DNA from: DATFYM01 sp035315065
GTDB lineage: Bacteria > Acidobacteriota > Terriglobia > UBA7540
Assembly (NCBI GenBank): GCA_035315065.1
Contig: DATFYM010000257.1
Location: 1-36,144 of the forward strand
Direction of reading: 5' to 3'
Length of the DNA stretch: 36,144 nt
In this document: piece after piece, positions 1 to 7,321 of the stretch
Numbering within the stretch: the stretch's first letter is position 1
How the letters are laid out: the number at the start of each line of letters is the position of its first letter
Made by a program: the position numbers and the translations under genes
The notes under the pieces: model-generated
Databases searched by the model: none
Told to the model about the DNA's origin: nothing
Seen by the model: the letters and a program-made list of their open reading frames with translations, nothing else

Positions 1-132
1 CCCTACCGGTGTCAAGGTGTCCGACGAGCAGGTAGCAGAAATCGATTTGCGCCGCGATCAATTTCATGGCGACTGGAACTACACGATTCACCCAAAGAAA
101 ATCATCACGCATGATAAGGTTATTTCGTGACG
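1..132 (+). mobile_element. 3' end of an insertion sequence (ISAzo13-like)
   Basis: The transposase C-terminus ends almost exactly where the darG coding sequence loses family similarity, after residues LRVR at about 130-141 on the minus strand. The IS therefore appears to have inserted into darG. The terminal inverted repeat cannot be confirmed because the other end is not in the window, and the exact boundary is uncertain by several bases. Confidence 0.6.
2..130 (+). CDS. ISAzo13-like transposase, C-terminal fragment
   Basis: An open frame enters from the left edge and ends at a TGA at 128-130, giving 42 residues. The fragment contains LRRDQFHGDWNYTIHP, which resembles the C-terminal end of ISAzo13-family (Rhodopirellula-type DDE) transposases, where a '(H)DFHGxWNYTI' block lies close to the stop codon. 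The rest of the transposase lies outside the window. The frame overlaps the last 43 bases of the truncated darG on the other strand, which places the insertion boundary at about 125-135. I see no second IS end and cannot test for a target duplication. The family call comes from remembered motif similarity. Confidence 0.7.
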   Translation, partial: PTGVKVSDEQVAEIDLRRDQFHGDWNYTIHPKKIITHDKVIS

Positions 133-765
133 GACCCTAAGGCGCTCGCCTGCCTCCCGCATGAAGTACATCAACTTGTGAATCTCAAGGAGAGACACGA
201 ATGGGTCCAAGACTGCCGCAAGATACCGAACTATTAGTTCTATTAGGACGGCCCTTCCCGGCGTCATGCGCGGGAAACGACGCTCCTTGGCCATCTTGTC
301 TGCTGTCGGAGCGCCTACCGGCTCGAATAAGAGAACGCGCACGCCCTGTAATTCACGAAATGCCTGGATAATGCGAGGCCGCACCACATTCCAATCTAGC
401 CCGCCCAGACCACAGCCCAAAGGGGGCACGGCTAATGACCGAATTCCGCGCGCCTGAATCTCTTTCACCAGCGCACGCAGACCTGCATCGATATCCTTGA
501 GGCTGCTTTTGCCCTTCCAGTGTCGTTTCGTGGGAAAGTTAACAATGAACCGCGGTCCCGCGAGGAGCCCGGTCTCGTATACCAGCATGTTTCCTGGGCG
601 CACATCTCCCCGCTTGCAGGCTGCTTCGTAAGCCTTAAAGTTTTCGGGAAACGCTTTGCGAAACTGAAGGGCGATGCCCCTGCCCATGATGCCGACGCAG
701 TTCACCGTATTCACAAGTGCGTCAGCTTCCGCAAGCAATATGTCGCCCTGTTTTAGCTCGACCAT
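88..765 (-). CDS. darG: DarG-like macrodomain antitoxin, C-terminus cut by an IS
   Basis: The first 155 or so residues are a complete macrodomain of the DarG (DNA ADP-ribosyl glycohydrolase) type: an N-terminal GDI(L)xxxADALVNTVNCVG block, MGRGIALQF, NFPTKRHWKGKSSL with the lysine region expected in DarG, and VPPLGCGLGGLDW. DarG removes ADP-ribose that DarT adds to thymidine in single-stranded DNA. After a linker, the C-terminal DarT-binding domain starts (LLEIHKLMYFMREAGERLRVR) but runs into transposase DNA, and the last 14 or so residues are foreign. A full DarG would continue well beyond this. The gene lies 14 bases downstream of darT on the same strand, the usual toxin-antitoxin order. 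The macrodomain may still be active. Confidence 0.85.
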   Translation of the reverse strand: MVELKQGDILLAEADALVNTVNCVGIMGRGIALQFRKAFPENFKAYEAACKRGDVRPGNMLVYETGLLAGPRFIVNFPTKRHWKGKSSLKDIDAGLRALVKEIQARGIRSLAVPPLGCGLGGLDWNVVRPRIIQAFRELQGVRVLLFEPVGAPTADKMAKERRFPRMTPGRAVLIELIVRYLAAVLDPFVSLLEIHKLMYFMREAGERLRVRHEITLSCVMIFFG

Positions 766-779
766 GATCCGCCGTTACC

Positions 780-1415
780 TCAATAGTACCACGCCGTCTT
801 TATCGCTACTTCAGGTTGATGCTGCGCCCCGCTGATAACGGTTGCCACCTGTTTCTCAACTTCGGCGTCGATCACACCTATGAGTTCAACCAATTTCCAG
901 GGAAAAGACTTTTCAAACAAGAACTCTGCCTGTTTGCTTTCCTTTATATCGGGATCGCGCCAGTCAGTTGCTGCGATCGCTTCCCACTTTAGCGCGTCGA
1001 GTAGTGCTAGGTCATCGTAAAAATCCGAATATCGCGCGCCGGCATTGCCTTTGCTGAAAGCCCAACGACTGCGTTCAGTCTTGGCCCACTTTAACACTTC
1101 GTGAAGGTCGGCCTGAAGATGCACAATCGGCCGTTGCCCTCCGTGATATGCCAAATCGGGATGGTTGCCCCTGTGTAGAATGTAGAGCATGACAGAACGA
1201 GGGCAAAACATAGTCGCCGACTCTCGTCCCCGGATGGCAGTGTACGTCCAATTCTTCGAGGCGGCGCGCTTGATTTCCCTCATGCCAACGACGGTGCAAT
1301 CCATTCCCTGGCGTATCCGTTCGGCATCCGACCAGAGCACCGCATCGACGATCTTTGACAGATTGCTTACATTCGTGATGTGGTAAATCTTCGGGTTCTG
1401 GGGGACCGATGACAT
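780..1415 (-). CDS. darT: DarT-like ADP-ribosyltransferase toxin, probably inactive
   Basis: DarT transfers ADP-ribose from NAD+ to thymidine in single-stranded DNA. Family marks in the 211 residues are KIYHIT near the start (His12, NAD binding), LWSDA, FCPRSVMLY at 70-78 and KQAEFL with the expected catalytic Glu at 164. Residues about 50-68 (minus strand 1268-1212) do not look like DarT. The same DNA read one frame over gives RRLEELDVHCHPGTRVGDYV, which does match the conserved loop. So two indels that restore the frame have replaced this loop by nonsense and removed about four residues. The reading frame looks intact, but the protein is probably damaged unless these are assembly errors. 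It sits directly upstream of darG. Confidence 0.8.
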   Translation of the reverse strand: MSSVPQNPKIYHITNVSNLSKIVDAVLWSDAERIRQGMDCTVVGMREIKRAASKNWTYTAIRGRESATMFCPRSVMLYILHRGNHPDLAYHGGQRPIVHLQADLHEVLKWAKTERSRWAFSKGNAGARYSDFYDDLALLDALKWEAIAATDWRDPDIKESKQAEFLFEKSFPWKLVELIGVIDAEVEKQVATVISGAQHQPEVAIKTAWYY

Positions 1416-1667
1416 GGTTTTCGCATCTGAAGAGTATCATAGCGAGCTCTTGCAAGTCGTTCTGCTTTACCTCATGCCCAAATCTCGTAACATTGGGAAA
1501 TTCGTAAATTCGGACGAGACGGATCGGTGCTCCACGCCCGACGTCGCGTTCGGGTCATCCTTGCCCTCCCTCCGATTCCACTCAGTTTAGAGCTGTAAGT
1601 GGTCCCCAGACTGCATAGCTTCCGCTGAACCCGCGTTTCACCGCGATCCATCCGGGGTCGAATCCAA

Positions 1668-2530
1668 TCAAGTTCCATTGGCGGGGTCGCGATAGAAAAG
1701 GAGCGTTTGACGAAACTCGATCAGTTTTTCCATGCGCTCGTCGCCGCTGGCCAGCAGGCCTTCACTCGCTTTGTCGCGATCAACCACCGTGCACGTCCAG
1801 CAGCCGAACCGGCTGTTGCCGCAACTGGGCGTGCTGGTGTCGATTTGGATCGGGCACTCGCCGTTGCTGGCGCTGGCGTAGAGCTTGTAGAGCGGACGGT
1901 TGTCGCCGCCCCAAGGGTTGGGTTTCTGGAGCAAGTAGGCCCAAACCTCCTCGGTGCTGAGGAATTCGATGGGGTTGGACACCCAGACGCGGCAAGTCAG
2001 AGTGCCGGTGCAATCCGTTGCGCGATTCCCGGCCCGCCATCGTCTGGGCGCGAGTCTGGCTTTCGGCGCGGCGCGCGCCGAGGTGAAGGATAGCCTCTCC
2101 CCAGTGGCCGATGCGCTGTTTGACAAAGTCGTTGACCGGGTCGACTTTCATCCGCTGGGTGCACCAGCGGAAGACGCGGTTGGGCGGCGGGTAGCCGCGT
2201 CCGATGATGTTGACCCAAAAAGGATTCTTCGATGGTGGGCTGGAGCAGATTGATGTCGATCGAGAGGTTGTGCTGCTGGGAGCACTTCCGCATCCGGTCC
2301 AGGGTGCCCTCGATCATGCCCACGATGGCGGGAATCTCGACGCGCGTGTCCGTACAAAGGACTGACACCGGCTTCTTCCGTTGCTCGGGCGGGATGGACA
2401 GGATGGCATCGAAAACCAGCGAGGCCAGCATGGTGCTATCTTTACCGCCGCTGAACCCAACCAGCCAGGGCCTCTCATCGTCCAAATAGAGCCGACGGAG
2501 AGAATCTTTGATGTCCTGGAAAATAGTCAC
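1668..2530 (-). pseudogene. dndC: dndC-like phosphorothioation sulfurtransferase, frameshifted
   Basis: DndC is an ATP-dependent sulfurtransferase of the PAPS-reductase type that acts in DNA phosphorothioation. The N-terminus (MTIFQDIKDSLRRLYLDDERPW, then GFSGGKDST for ATP binding) is in one frame down to about 2222. An extra base in the AAAAA run at 2217-2221 moves the matching sequence (FWVNIIGRGYPPPNRVFRWC, LGARRAESQTRAQTM) to a second frame. A second indel at about 1990-1993 moves it to a third frame (RVWVSNPIEFLSTEEVWAYLLQ, TPSCGNSRFGCWTCTVVDRDKA). The last frame stops at 1668 after RDPANGT, before the normal C-terminus. No other dnd genes are visible. The 250 bases between this stop and darT hold nothing I recognise. 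Confidence 0.85.
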
Positions 2531-2668
2531 CCCCCCGATGCGATGCCAGTATTATCCAAATCAAGCGCGGATTGCAAGTCGGTCTGGGTGCGGGGCTAGG
2601 CCCGGCGCAAACCCGTGGCTTGGTGGATCGATCTCGCAGTACAACCAGGCAGGACGAGTAAGCAACTT

Positions 2669-2728
2669 AGTTGGAAGTTGGGAAGGTTGCTTCCGGTTCG
2701 ACCTTCAACCCTCAACTGGGCAACTTCT
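2669..2728. repeat. heptad-repeat hairpin upstream of aldo/keto reductase
   Basis: The left arm at 2669-2689 is three tandem heptads (agttgga, agttggg, aaggttg). The right arm at 2701-2728 is four (accttca, accctca, actgggc, aacttct). The arms are imperfectly complementary. The array ends three bases before the GGAGG that precedes the reductase start, so the hairpin could fold into its 5' leader. It is one of twelve such sites in the window. Confidence 0.65.
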
Positions 2729-2740
2729 TCGGAGGACACC

Positions 2741-3712
2741 TTGGAATATCGAGTTCTCGGCCACACAGACCTGAAGGCTTCTCGCGTTTCTTTCGGTACC
2801 ATGCCGTTCGGCTCGCAGGCGGACCAAGCGGCGGCGGACCGCATGGTGAATTGCTGTTTTGACGCGGGGATCAATTTCTTCGATACGGCCAACATGTACA
2901 ACCGCGGCCGCGCCGAGGAGATCCTCGGCAAAGCGCTCGGTCGCCGACGGGCAGGCGTGGTTCTGGCGAGTAAGGTGCGATATCCGTGGGGCGACGCGCC
3001 GGACGAGGTCGGCCTGTCTCGCGCCGCGATGATCAAAGCCCTCGACGCCAGCCTGCGCCGCCTCGGCACCGACTACGTCGATCTCTACTACCTGCATCAA
3101 CCGGACTACGACGTTCCCATCGAGGAGACGCTCGCCACCATGGACGAGTTTGTGCGCGCCGGCAAGGTCCGCTACCCGGCGGTCTCCAACTTCGCTGCCT
3201 GGCAGGTCTGCGAGATCTACTCGATCTCCGAGAAGAGAGGGTACAAGCCACCCTACGTTTCGCAGCCCATGTACAACCTGCTGGCACGGGGCATCGAGGA
3301 AGAGTACCTGCCGTTTTGCCGGCGGTTCGGCATCGCCGTGGTCCCCTATAACCCGCTGGCGGGCGGCTTCCTCACCGGCAAGCACACCCGCGAGTCGACC
3401 CCGGAAGCCGGCAGCCGCTTTGATAAGAACGCGCTCTACTTGAATCGCTACTGGCACGGCGACTATTTCGCGGCCGTTGACGAATTGGCAGCCATTGCCC
3501 GCGAGGCAGGGAAGACGCTGGTGGAATTGTCTTTGCAGTGGCTCCTCACCCAGCCGCAGGTGGACTCCGTCATCCTGGGCGCTTCGCGCCTGGAGCAGTT
3601 GGAAGAGAACTTGAAGGCGTGCCAAGGCGGCCCGCTCGATGCGGCGACACTGCAGCGCTGCGACGAGGTGTGGAAACGCCTGCGCGGAATTACGCCGAAG
3701 TATAACCGGTGA
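2741..3712 (+). CDS. aldo/keto reductase
   Basis: An NAD(P)H-dependent oxidoreductase of about 323 residues with the TIM-barrel aldo/keto reductase pattern. It shows FFDTANMYNRGRAEE (Asp and the catalytic Tyr), LASKVRYPWG (Lys) and DYVDLYYLHQPD (His), then a C-terminal cofactor-binding segment with VDSVILGASRLEQLEENL. The start is a TTG at 2741 preceded by GGAGG at 2731-2735. This gives the typical N-terminus LEYRVLGHTDLKASRVSFGTM; the frame is open further upstream, but those 42 residues come from repeat DNA and are not family-like. The substrate is unknown. The gene converges on the Gfo/Idh/MocA gene. Confidence 0.93.
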   Translation: MEYRVLGHTDLKASRVSFGTMPFGSQADQAAADRMVNCCFDAGINFFDTANMYNRGRAEEILGKALGRRRAGVVLASKVRYPWGDAPDEVGLSRAAMIKALDASLRRLGTDYVDLYYLHQPDYDVPIEETLATMDEFVRAGKVRYPAVSNFAAWQVCEIYSISEKRGYKPPYVSQPMYNLLARGIEEEYLPFCRRFGIAVVPYNPLAGGFLTGKHTRESTPEAGSRFDKNALYLNRYWHGDYFAAVDELAAIAREAGKTLVELSLQWLLTQPQVDSVILGASRLEQLEENLKACQGGPLDAATLQRCDEVWKRLRGITPKYNR

Positions 3713-3815
3713 TGGAAGAGAGTCGAAAGTCGAGAGTGAAAAAAAAACCGCAAATCTAATTTAATTTAGAACGCGGCAACCCGCGCCCGCCCGCGTCGCT
3801 CCTCAGCGTACCGCG

Positions 3816-4016
3816 TCTAGAGGCTATCTGGAAGCCCCCAGGGGCGCGAAGAATTGCCGATTGCAAATTGACGATTGACGATTGAAAGAAAGTCTCATAA
3901 ATGATTGTCGATGGCCTATTGAAAGCGCCGCGCGGCTTGCCGACTCTTCTCTTCAAATCGTCAATCGGCAATCGGCAATTCTTCGCCCTCCCAGGGTTTC
4001 CGGACGGGCCTCTAGA
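3816..4016. repeat. 201-bp imperfect palindrome built of heptads
   Basis: This lies between two convergent genes. The outer ends are tctagaggc (3816-3824) and gcctctaga (4008-4016), a perfect nine-base match. Inside, the left arm at 3851-3888 is a run of heptads of the type attgacg/attgccg. The right arm at 3951-3985 carries the complementary words aatcgtc and aatcggc, followed by aattcttcgc, which pairs with gcgaagaatt. A separate short array (gagagtc, gaaagtc) lies at 3717-3738, just after the aldo/keto reductase stop. The palindrome ends one base before the stop codon of the Gfo/Idh/MocA gene and could terminate transcription from both sides. I see no gene in 3713-4017. Confidence 0.85.
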
Positions 4017-4017
4017 A

Positions 4018-5403
4018 CTAGGCGGACTTTGGCCCCGGCCAATACATGTCCACCGGTCCTTTCTCGCCCGTCAATTCCCCTTTCTCCGCGTCCCAGAAGA
4101 GGCGCTGCTTCTCGTGATACGAGATGTTGGCCATGTGGCAGGCCACCGCCGTGCCGCACCCGAAATCGACGTTCTCGATCGGCTGCTGGCGGCTTTTGAT
4201 GGCCTGGAAGAAATTGCGGAGGTGGTCCTCGGTGCCTTCCGCCGTCTGCTTGAAAGTTTGGCGTTTTCGGTGAGGCTGGTGACGGTAAGTGCCGATATCC
4301 GCCGTCGGATCGTTCTTGTGGGCCGCCATAAAGACATCGCGGGTATCTTTGGGCCAGCTATCCAGCGGGTAATCGAAGGACCACTCCTCGTCATAAGGCA
4401 TCAACGTAGCCGATTCTTCGGTGAGCTCCACGGTGCCCTTGTCGCCCATGAAGCGGACGATCTCGCCGCCCTCGAAGTTGGAAACCAGGTTGGCCATCAC
4501 CACCACCTGGAACTTCCCGTAATCGTAGAGCGTGTTGTGGATGTCGGGCACGTCGCGGTCGCCCGTCCACTTGTAGATGCCGCCGCTGGCCACGCCGCTG
4601 ACCGGATACTGGATGTTCATCAAGTAGTGAACACGCGAGAGCAGGTGGACGTACTCGTCGCCGGCGATGCCGGTCCCGTAATCCCACCAGTTGCGGAACT
4701 GGAAGAAACGCGCGGCGTCGAAGGGACGGCGAGGCGTGTTGCCGAGGTAGCGCTCCCAGTCGATCGTCTGGGGCGAGGCGTCGGCCGGCACGGGATACTT
4801 CCAGGCGCCCACCGGGTCCGGCCGGTAGATCTCGCACTGCACCATGAAGACGTTACCGATGGCCCCGCTGTCCACCCACTCCTTGCCCTTGTGGGTGGAT
4901 TGCATGCTGAGGCTCTGGCTGCCCACCTGCACCACCCGGCCGGTCTCTTTCGACACCTTCACCATCTCCAGCGCTTCGGGAATGGTGTGCGTCATCGGCT
5001 TCTCGCAGTAGACGTCCTTGCCGGCCCGCATGGCGGCGATGGCGATGGGCGCGTGCCAGTGGTCGGACGTGGCGATCAGGACCGCGTCGATGTCCTTGCG
5101 GTCGAGCACCTCCTGATAGTCGCGCGTCACCGGCGTGTTGGCCTGGAATTCGCGGGCCCGGCGGAAATGGCCGTCATAGAGGTCGCAGACCATGGCGACG
5201 TGGCCGCCGACGGCCAGGATCGACCGCATGTTTTCGAGGCCGCGGATTCCTGCCCCGATCACTCCCATGGTGATGGTTTCGTTGGGCGAGCTCATTGGGC
5301 GGGCCGGCCGCGCAGCCAGCGTGACACCTGCCGCCGTGGCGCCGGCCACGGTGCGCTCGATGAATTGACGCCGTGAGATTGGATTACTGGATATGCTGGA
5401 CAT
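4018..5403 (-). CDS. Gfo/Idh/MocA family oxidoreductase with Tat signal
   Basis: A 461-residue NAD(P)-dependent dehydrogenase of the Gfo/Idh/MocA superfamily, predicted to be exported folded through the Tat pathway. The N-terminus has ISRRQFIERTVAGATAAGVTLAARPA, a twin-arginine signal. The Rossmann segment follows (ITMGVIGAGIRGLEN), then ATSDHWHAPIAIAAMRAGKDVYCEKPM with the EKP motif that carries the catalytic Lys. The C-terminal half is the substrate-binding alpha/beta domain. Such exported members usually act on sugars or cyclitols in the periplasm, but nothing here names the substrate. The gene is alone, with its end against a large palindrome and its 5' side facing another hairpin. Confidence 0.93.
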   Translation of the reverse strand: MSSISSNPISRRQFIERTVAGATAAGVTLAARPARPMSSPNETITMGVIGAGIRGLENMRSILAVGGHVAMVCDLYDGHFRRAREFQANTPVTRDYQEVLDRKDIDAVLIATSDHWHAPIAIAAMRAGKDVYCEKPMTHTIPEALEMVKVSKETGRVVQVGSQSLSMQSTHKGKEWVDSGAIGNVFMVQCEIYRPDPVGAWKYPVPADASPQTIDWERYLGNTPRRPFDAARFFQFRNWWDYGTGIAGDEYVHLLSRVHYLMNIQYPVSGVASGGIYKWTGDRDVPDIHNTLYDYGKFQVVVMANLVSNFEGGEIVRFMGDKGTVELTEESATLMPYDEEWSFDYPLDSWPKDTRDVFMAAHKNDPTADIGTYRHQPHRKRQTFKQTAEGTEDHLRNFFQAIKSRQQPIENVDFGCGTAVACHMANISYHEKQRLFWDAEKGELTGEKGPVDMYWPGPKSA

Positions 5404-5480
5404 AGAAATCGATTCCCCCTTGATTCGCTTTTAACCGTGCATCTTAGCATATGGGGAGGGATCCAGCATGTTATTTGGAA

Positions 5481-5550
5481 GAAGTCGAAAGTCAAAAGTC
5501 GAGGAACGAGCCCTCTTCACTTTCGACTTTCAACTCTCGACTCTCGACTG
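5481..5550. repeat. heptad-repeat hairpin downstream of ABC permease
   Basis: The left arm at 5481-5504 reads in heptads gtcgaaa, gtcaaaa, gtcgagg. The right arm at 5519-5550 reads ctttcga, ctttcaa, ctctcga, ctctcga. The arms are complementary over most of their length around a loop of about 14 bases. The right arm ends three bases before the stop codon of the permease gene, which reads from the right, so it could act as that operon's terminator. Confidence 0.8.
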
Positions 5551-5553
5551 CTC

Positions 5554-6384
5554 TTAGAGATCCCGCCGACCGAATCGATACATGGCGAGCCCCAAGGCGG
5601 CGAGGAGGTAGACGGCTGCGTAGACGACCATAGCGAGGCTGGGCACCGAAGCGTTGCTAAAGGGCGACATGGCGATAGCACTCAGCAGCGGCGATTGCAT
5701 TTCGGACACGGCGCGCCGCCAAAGCGTCTCGCTCGGCATGATCAGGCTGGCCACAATCCCTACCGTCACGGCGCGGGGGGTGTGGGTGAGGGCGCCGGCT
5801 TGTTCGATCCAACCGCCGATGAAGGCGAGCCCATGAAACCCGAGCACCACCACACCGTTAGTCAGCGTCGAAAGCGAAGTCCCGCAGAGAAGGGTGACGC
5901 TGAGCAGCAGCGCGCTCTCCATCCAGATCAGCAACATTCCGCGCACCAGGTGATGAACTTCCGCGCCGCTGATGAAGTACGCCACGGCGGCCGTTCCGCC
6001 CACCATGAGGACGATGTAAGCTGCCAGCATGGCGATGAACCCCAGCCATTTCCCTAGCAACAACTGCCAGCGATGGATGGGCTTGGTGGCCACCGCGTGG
6101 ATGGTGCCGGAAGCAATCTCACCCGAGAGCGTATCGACCGAAGTGAGTACGGTCATCACCACGGTCAGCAAGTCCACGGCATAGAGCCCCGCCACCAGCA
6201 TTGCATTCCGGGCTCCGACGCGAATGGCCAGGGATATATCGCGAGAAGCGAAATCCTTCATTTGAAAGTGCAGCCCGGTGCCGAAGAGGGCCAGGAACGC
6301 GAGGCCGGCGGCAAGCGCCATCCACAGCACCCGCTTGCGGGCGGCCTCGCGGAACGTGACGCCGGCCATGATCCACACGCCCAT
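5554..6384 (-). CDS. ABC-2 type transporter permease
   Basis: An integral membrane subunit of an ABC exporter, about 276 residues with about six hydrophobic segments (for example RVLWMALAAGLAFLALFGTGL, AGLYAVDLLTVVMTVLTSV, WLGFIAMLAAYIVLMVGGTAAVAYF and VYAAVYLLAALGLAMY). The first segment (AGVTFREAARKRVLWMALAAGL) and the EIASGTIHAVATKPIHRW segment are typical of ABC-2/NosY-like permeases. The start chosen is the ATG at 6384-6382, which overlaps the TGA of the ATPase gene (TGATG) and implies translational coupling. The substrate is unknown. Confidence 0.9.
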   Translation of the reverse strand: MGVWIMAGVTFREAARKRVLWMALAAGLAFLALFGTGLHFQMKDFASRDISLAIRVGARNAMLVAGLYAVDLLTVVMTVLTSVDTLSGEIASGTIHAVATKPIHRWQLLLGKWLGFIAMLAAYIVLMVGGTAAVAYFISGAEVHHLVRGMLLIWMESALLLSVTLLCGTSLSTLTNGVVVLGFHGLAFIGGWIEQAGALTHTPRAVTVGIVASLIMPSETLWRRAVSEMQSPLLSAIAMSPFSNASVPSLAMVVYAAVYLLAALGLAMYRFGRRDL

Positions 6385-7271
6385 CAAAGGCCACCATCCT
6401 CGCCCACAATCTGGAGGAACAGTTCTTCGAGCGAGAGACGCTGGGGGGTGACCTCGTACACATCAATCCGTTGCCCCACGAGGTACCGGACGATCTCCGG
6501 CACCACGGCGGTGCTCGCCACGCCCAGCGTCACCCGGTCGCCTTCGACGTGGGATGACGAGGTCCATTGGGCAAGTCCGCTTGCCGCCTGCGTGGAAAGG
6601 TTGCCCACCCGCAGCGAAACGGTGGTGGCGCCGTCGAGGGCGCCGTGCAGCTCCCGCGTCTCCAGCACCTCGCCGTGCTTGATAAAGGCCACACGGTCGC
6701 AGGTAATCTCCACTTCGCCCAAGAGGTGCGAGTTGAGGAACACGGTGGTGCCGCGGCGTCGCTGGTCCTTGATGATGTCGCGCACCAAGCGGCGGCCCAC
6801 GGGGTCGAGACCGGAGGTGGGCTCGTCGAGGAAGATCAGTTCGGGATCGTTCAGCAACGCCTGGGCCAGGCCGATGCGTTGCAGCATGCCCTTGGAGAAG
6901 TCGCGCAAGCGCTTGTCGCGGTGGGGCGTGAGGCCGACGAGATCGAGCAGGATGGGAACGCGCTCCGAAAGCCGCGATCGCGACATGCCGTAGAGGCGCC
7001 CGTGGAGCCGCAGCAATTCTTCGGCGCTGAGCCAGTCGTAGAAGCGGAAGTGCTCCGGCAGAAAGCCCATCCGACGCCGAACGTTGACCTCTCCGGCCGG
7101 CGCGCCCAGAGCGGTCGCCTCGCCGCCCGTGGGCGACACGAGGCCCAGCAGCATCTTGACGGAAGTGCTCTTGCCCGCCCCGTTGGGCCCGAGGAACCCG
7201 AAGACCTCACCCCGGGGTACTTCCAGGGTGAGGCTACGGACCGCCAGCTTTTGCCCGAAGGTCTTGCGCAA
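6384..7271 (-). CDS. ABC transporter ATP-binding protein
   Basis: The ATPase subunit of the ABC exporter, about 295 residues. It has Walker A GPNGAGKST, a signature region DFSKGMLQRIGLAQALL, Walker B LIFLDEPTSGLDPVGRR and the H-loop LNSHLLGEVE, followed by a C-terminal extension typical of the CcmA/NatA type. The start is unclear. The first conventional start in frame is a TTG at 7271, but homologous-looking sequence (NDLAIRTRGLRKTFG) extends about ten codons upstream without ATG, GTG or TTG. A GTG just after the upstream gene's stop (7320-7318) would give MTDAALG and join this segment if one base were removed, so the true start may be hidden by an indel or be a rare codon. Confidence 0.9.
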   Translation of the reverse strand: MRKTFGQKLAVRSLTLEVPRGEVFGFLGPNGAGKSTSVKMLLGLVSPTGGEATALGAPAGEVNVRRRMGFLPEHFRFYDWLSAEELLRLHGRLYGMSRSRLSERVPILLDLVGLTPHRDKRLRDFSKGMLQRIGLAQALLNDPELIFLDEPTSGLDPVGRRLVRDIIKDQRRRGTTVFLNSHLLGEVEITCDRVAFIKHGEVLETRELHGALDGATTVSLRVGNLSTQAASGLAQWTSSSHVEGDRVTLGVASTAVVPEIVRYLVGQRIDVYEVTPQRLSLEELFLQIVGEDGGL

Positions 7272-7321
7272 GCCGCGAGTTCGAATGGCTAGATCATTAG
7301 CCGAGGGCAGCGTCGGTCACC

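Noticed and set aside
2615..2740. N-terminal extension of the first aldo/keto reductase
   Set aside because: The 42 extra residues come from the heptad repeat region and are unlike the family; the TTG at 2741 has a GGAGG ribosome binding site.
3901..5376. Long plus-strand open frame opposite the Gfo/Idh/MocA gene
   Set aside because: It is the antisense shadow of a well-supported gene and shows no family motifs.
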